From NCBI GenBank assembly GCA_023269295.1, contig JAHFTU010000020.1, positions 1 through 15,139 on the forward strand: a DNA stretch of 15,139 nt. The letters run 5' to 3'. Of this stretch, positions 13,628 to 15,139 are shown in pieces. The notes under the pieces were generated by a model that saw nothing but the letters and a program-made list of their open reading frames with translations, made no database searches and was not told the origin of the DNA. Both the position numbers and the translations under genes were made by a program. The DNA comes from Candidatus Woesearchaeota archaeon (GTDB taxonomy: Archaea > Nanobdellota > Nanobdellia > Woesearchaeales > UBA10216). The first letter of the stretch is position 1; every line of letters begins with the position of its first letter.

Positions 13628-15139
13628 AATCAAAACAAAACAGAATGCAAGGGATGCAAGAAAGGAAGCCCTGCAGCAGGCAGCAAGGGAAGAGCTAGGG
13701 CTGAAAGCTGAGATTCTTGAGACCAGCGATGTTTATGCCATAGACGGCAGCTACACCACAAAAGAGGCCGAGCTGGTAGGGAAGGCAATGACTGACACGA
13801 TAGTCCAGGACTTCAGCATAAACAGCAGGCTGTACTCAAAAGAGGCGTGGATAGTCATGGTGAGGTACAAGCCCCAGATAACCGACCCTGCCGAGCAAAG
13901 CGTGCTGAAGCTGATTGAAGACCTCGGGCTCGCAGCGAATTCTGCGGTGATAATGCAAAAGTACGTGATAAAAGGCGCTGCAGAAGATAAGATAAGGGCA
14001 ATATGCGAGCAGCTCCTTGCAAACGAGAACACACAGCAGTACGGCTACGGGCTTGAGCACGTCAATGTCAATGCTTTCCTGAAACCAACGCATGTGACAG
14101 CAACGACGGAAGGGAATGACGAACTCACCGCAACTGTAAAGATAAGGAAAGCCAAGGACAGGGAACTCAAAAAGATAAGCCGGGACAACATCCTCTCGCT
14201 GTCGCTTGAGGAAATGAAGGCCATACAGCTTTACTTCAGGAAGCTGCGAAGAGACCCGACAGATGCCGAAGTTGAGACAATAGCCCAGACGTGGAGCGAG
14301 CACTGCAAGCACAAGACATTCAACAGCGAGATAGAGCTGAATGTTTACGACACCAAGGGGAAAAAAATCAGGACTGAAAGCATCAGCAACCTGTTCAAAG
14401 AGACCATAGTGGCAGCAACCAATGAGATTGCGAAAGGAAAAGAATGGAAGGAAAATTTAATTTCAGTGTTCAAGGACAACGCAGGCATAATGAAGTTTGA
14501 CGACGAGAACTGCGTCGCATTCAAGGTGGAAACACACAACCACCCATCAGCCCTCGACCCATACGGAGGCGCAGGAACCGGAATTGGCGGAGTGATAAGG
14601 GACGTTCTCGGTGCTGGCTTGGGCGCAAAGCCAATATTCAACACCGATGTCTTCTGCTTCGGAATGCCAGACTGCAAGGAAAAGCTGCCGAAAACAGTTT
14701 TACACCCGAAAAGGACGCTCAAGGGAGTGGTTGCAGGAGTCCGGGATTACGGAAACAGGATGGGAATACCAACAATAAACGGCTCAATAACCTTCCATAA
14801 CAGCTACTTGGCACCGCTCGTATACTGCGGAACAGCAGGCATAATGCCGCTTTGGGCAGCGCAAAAAAAGCCCTCTGCCAGCGACCTAATCGTTGTTGTA
14901 GGCGGAAAAACCGGCAAGGACGGGCTGCATGGCGCAACATTCTCGAGCACAGAGCTGAAGGAAGGCATCTCAACAACTGTTGTCCAGATCGGAAATGCCA
15001 TAGAAGAGAAAAAAATGTTGGATGCAATACTTGAGGCAAGGGACAAGCGGCTTTACAGCTCAATCACAGACTGCGGCGCAGGCGGGTTCAGCTCGGCAGT
15101 CGGCGAAATGGGAAAGGACACCGGCGCAGAGGTAGAGCT
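13617..15139 (+). CDS. purL: FGAM synthase, PurS-PurL fusion (PurSL), 3' end missing
   Basis: FGAM synthase converts FGAR to FGAM with ATP and glutamine-derived ammonia. The frame is open to the window end (507 codons seen). Residues 1-about 160 look like two tandem PurS-like modules: WIEIKTKQNARDARKEAL... and, from about 77, AWIVMVRYKPQITDPAEQ...YVIKG. After a linker, PurL begins near 190 with LSLEEMKAIQLYFRKLRRDPTDAE and TWSEHCKHKTF (225-235, catalytic His region). VAFKVETHNHPSALDPYGGAGTG (300-322), VVAGVRDYGNRMGIPTING (371-389) and GGKTGKDGLHGATFSS (429-444) follow. Whether a C-terminal glutaminase domain exists lies outside the window; without one a PurQ-like partner is needed. ATG 13617 lies inside purM and starts the first strand of the PurS-like module. 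The fused, duplicated PurS layout differs from the separate PurS plus small PurL common in archaea. Confidence 0.93.
   Translation, partial: MWIEIKTKQNARDARKEALQQAAREELGLKAEILETSDVYAIDGSYTTKEAELVGKAMTDTIVQDFSINSRLYSKEAWIVMVRYKPQITDPAEQSVLKLIEDLGLAANSAVIMQKYVIKGAAEDKIRAICEQLLANENTQQYGYGLEHVNVNAFLKPTHVTATTEGNDELTATVKIRKAKDRELKKISRDNILSLSLEEMKAIQLYFRKLRRDPTDAEVETIAQTWSEHCKHKTFNSEIELNVYDTKGKKIRTESISNLFKETIVAATNEIAKGKEWKENLISVFKDNAGIMKFDDENCVAFKVETHNHPSALDPYGGAGTGIGGVIRDVLGAGLGAKPIFNTDVFCFGMPDCKEKLPKTVLHPKRTLKGVVAGVRDYGNRMGIPTINGSITFHNSYLAPLVYCGTAGIMPLWAAQKKPSASDLIVVVGGKTGKDGLHGATFSSTELKEGISTTVVQIGNAIEEKKMLDAILEARDKRLYSSITDCGAGGFSSAVGEMGKDTGAEVE

Noticed and set aside
1..15139. CRISPR array, insertion sequence, rRNA or tRNA genes
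   Set aside because: No regularly spaced repeats, transposase motifs or RNA gene signatures were seen; only the two-copy palindromic element stands out.

Overview
This window is almost entirely a de novo purine biosynthesis and folate one-carbon gene cluster from an archaeon. The archaeal signs are heavy use of AGG/AGA for arginine and ATA for isoleucine, TATA-type promoter boxes, GGTGA-type ribosome binding sites and many stop/start overlaps. The enzymes themselves are folate-dependent, bacterial-style versions (PurN, PurH-type AICAR formyltransferase and IMP cyclohydrolase, FolD, 5-formyl-THF cyclo-ligase, GlyA). An archaeon with tetrahydrofolate-based C1 metabolism, possibly of the DPANN group, fits, but the lineage cannot be fixed from this sequence.

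Layout. Bases 1-1602 (+) hold the end of an IMP cyclohydrolase gene and, one base later, a separate AICAR formyltransferase gene, so PurH is split between its two domains. Bases 1592-4195 (-) hold an unrecognised 867-residue protein that converges on and overlaps the AICAR formyltransferase gene. Bases 4196-4541 are a divergent, regulatory-looking spacer. It holds a TTGCACA palindrome next to a TATA box, a repeated element that can fold into a three-way junction, a further inverted repeat and a second TATA-like box. From 4542 to the window end (+) runs a compact series: purF, a class I glutamine amidotransferase, a purD-purN fusion, 5-formyl-THF cyclo-ligase, a polytopic membrane protein, glyA, a 30-residue single-span ORF, folD, purM and the start of a purS-purL fusion. 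Most joints are 14 bases or less, or overlap; the one larger gap is 63 bases before purD-purN.

How the genes work together. PurF, PurD, PurN, PurSL and PurM make AIR from PRPP. AICAR formyltransferase and IMP cyclohydrolase perform the last two steps to IMP. GlyA, FolD and the cyclo-ligase feed and recycle the folate C1 carriers that PurN and the AICAR formyltransferase consume. The AIR-to-AICAR steps (PurE/K, PurC, PurB) and a recognisable PurQ are not in this window.

The most unusual observation is a 76-79 base palindromic element present twice. One copy lies in the purF upstream region (4385-4460). The other lies inside the purN coding part of purD-purN (8216-8294), where it adds about 26 residues in frame. 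The two copies share their ends, which pair with each other, while their two inner hairpins differ in sequence but are base-paired in both copies. This resembles the Rickettsia palindromic elements known to insert into protein-coding genes; I know of no equivalent described for archaea.
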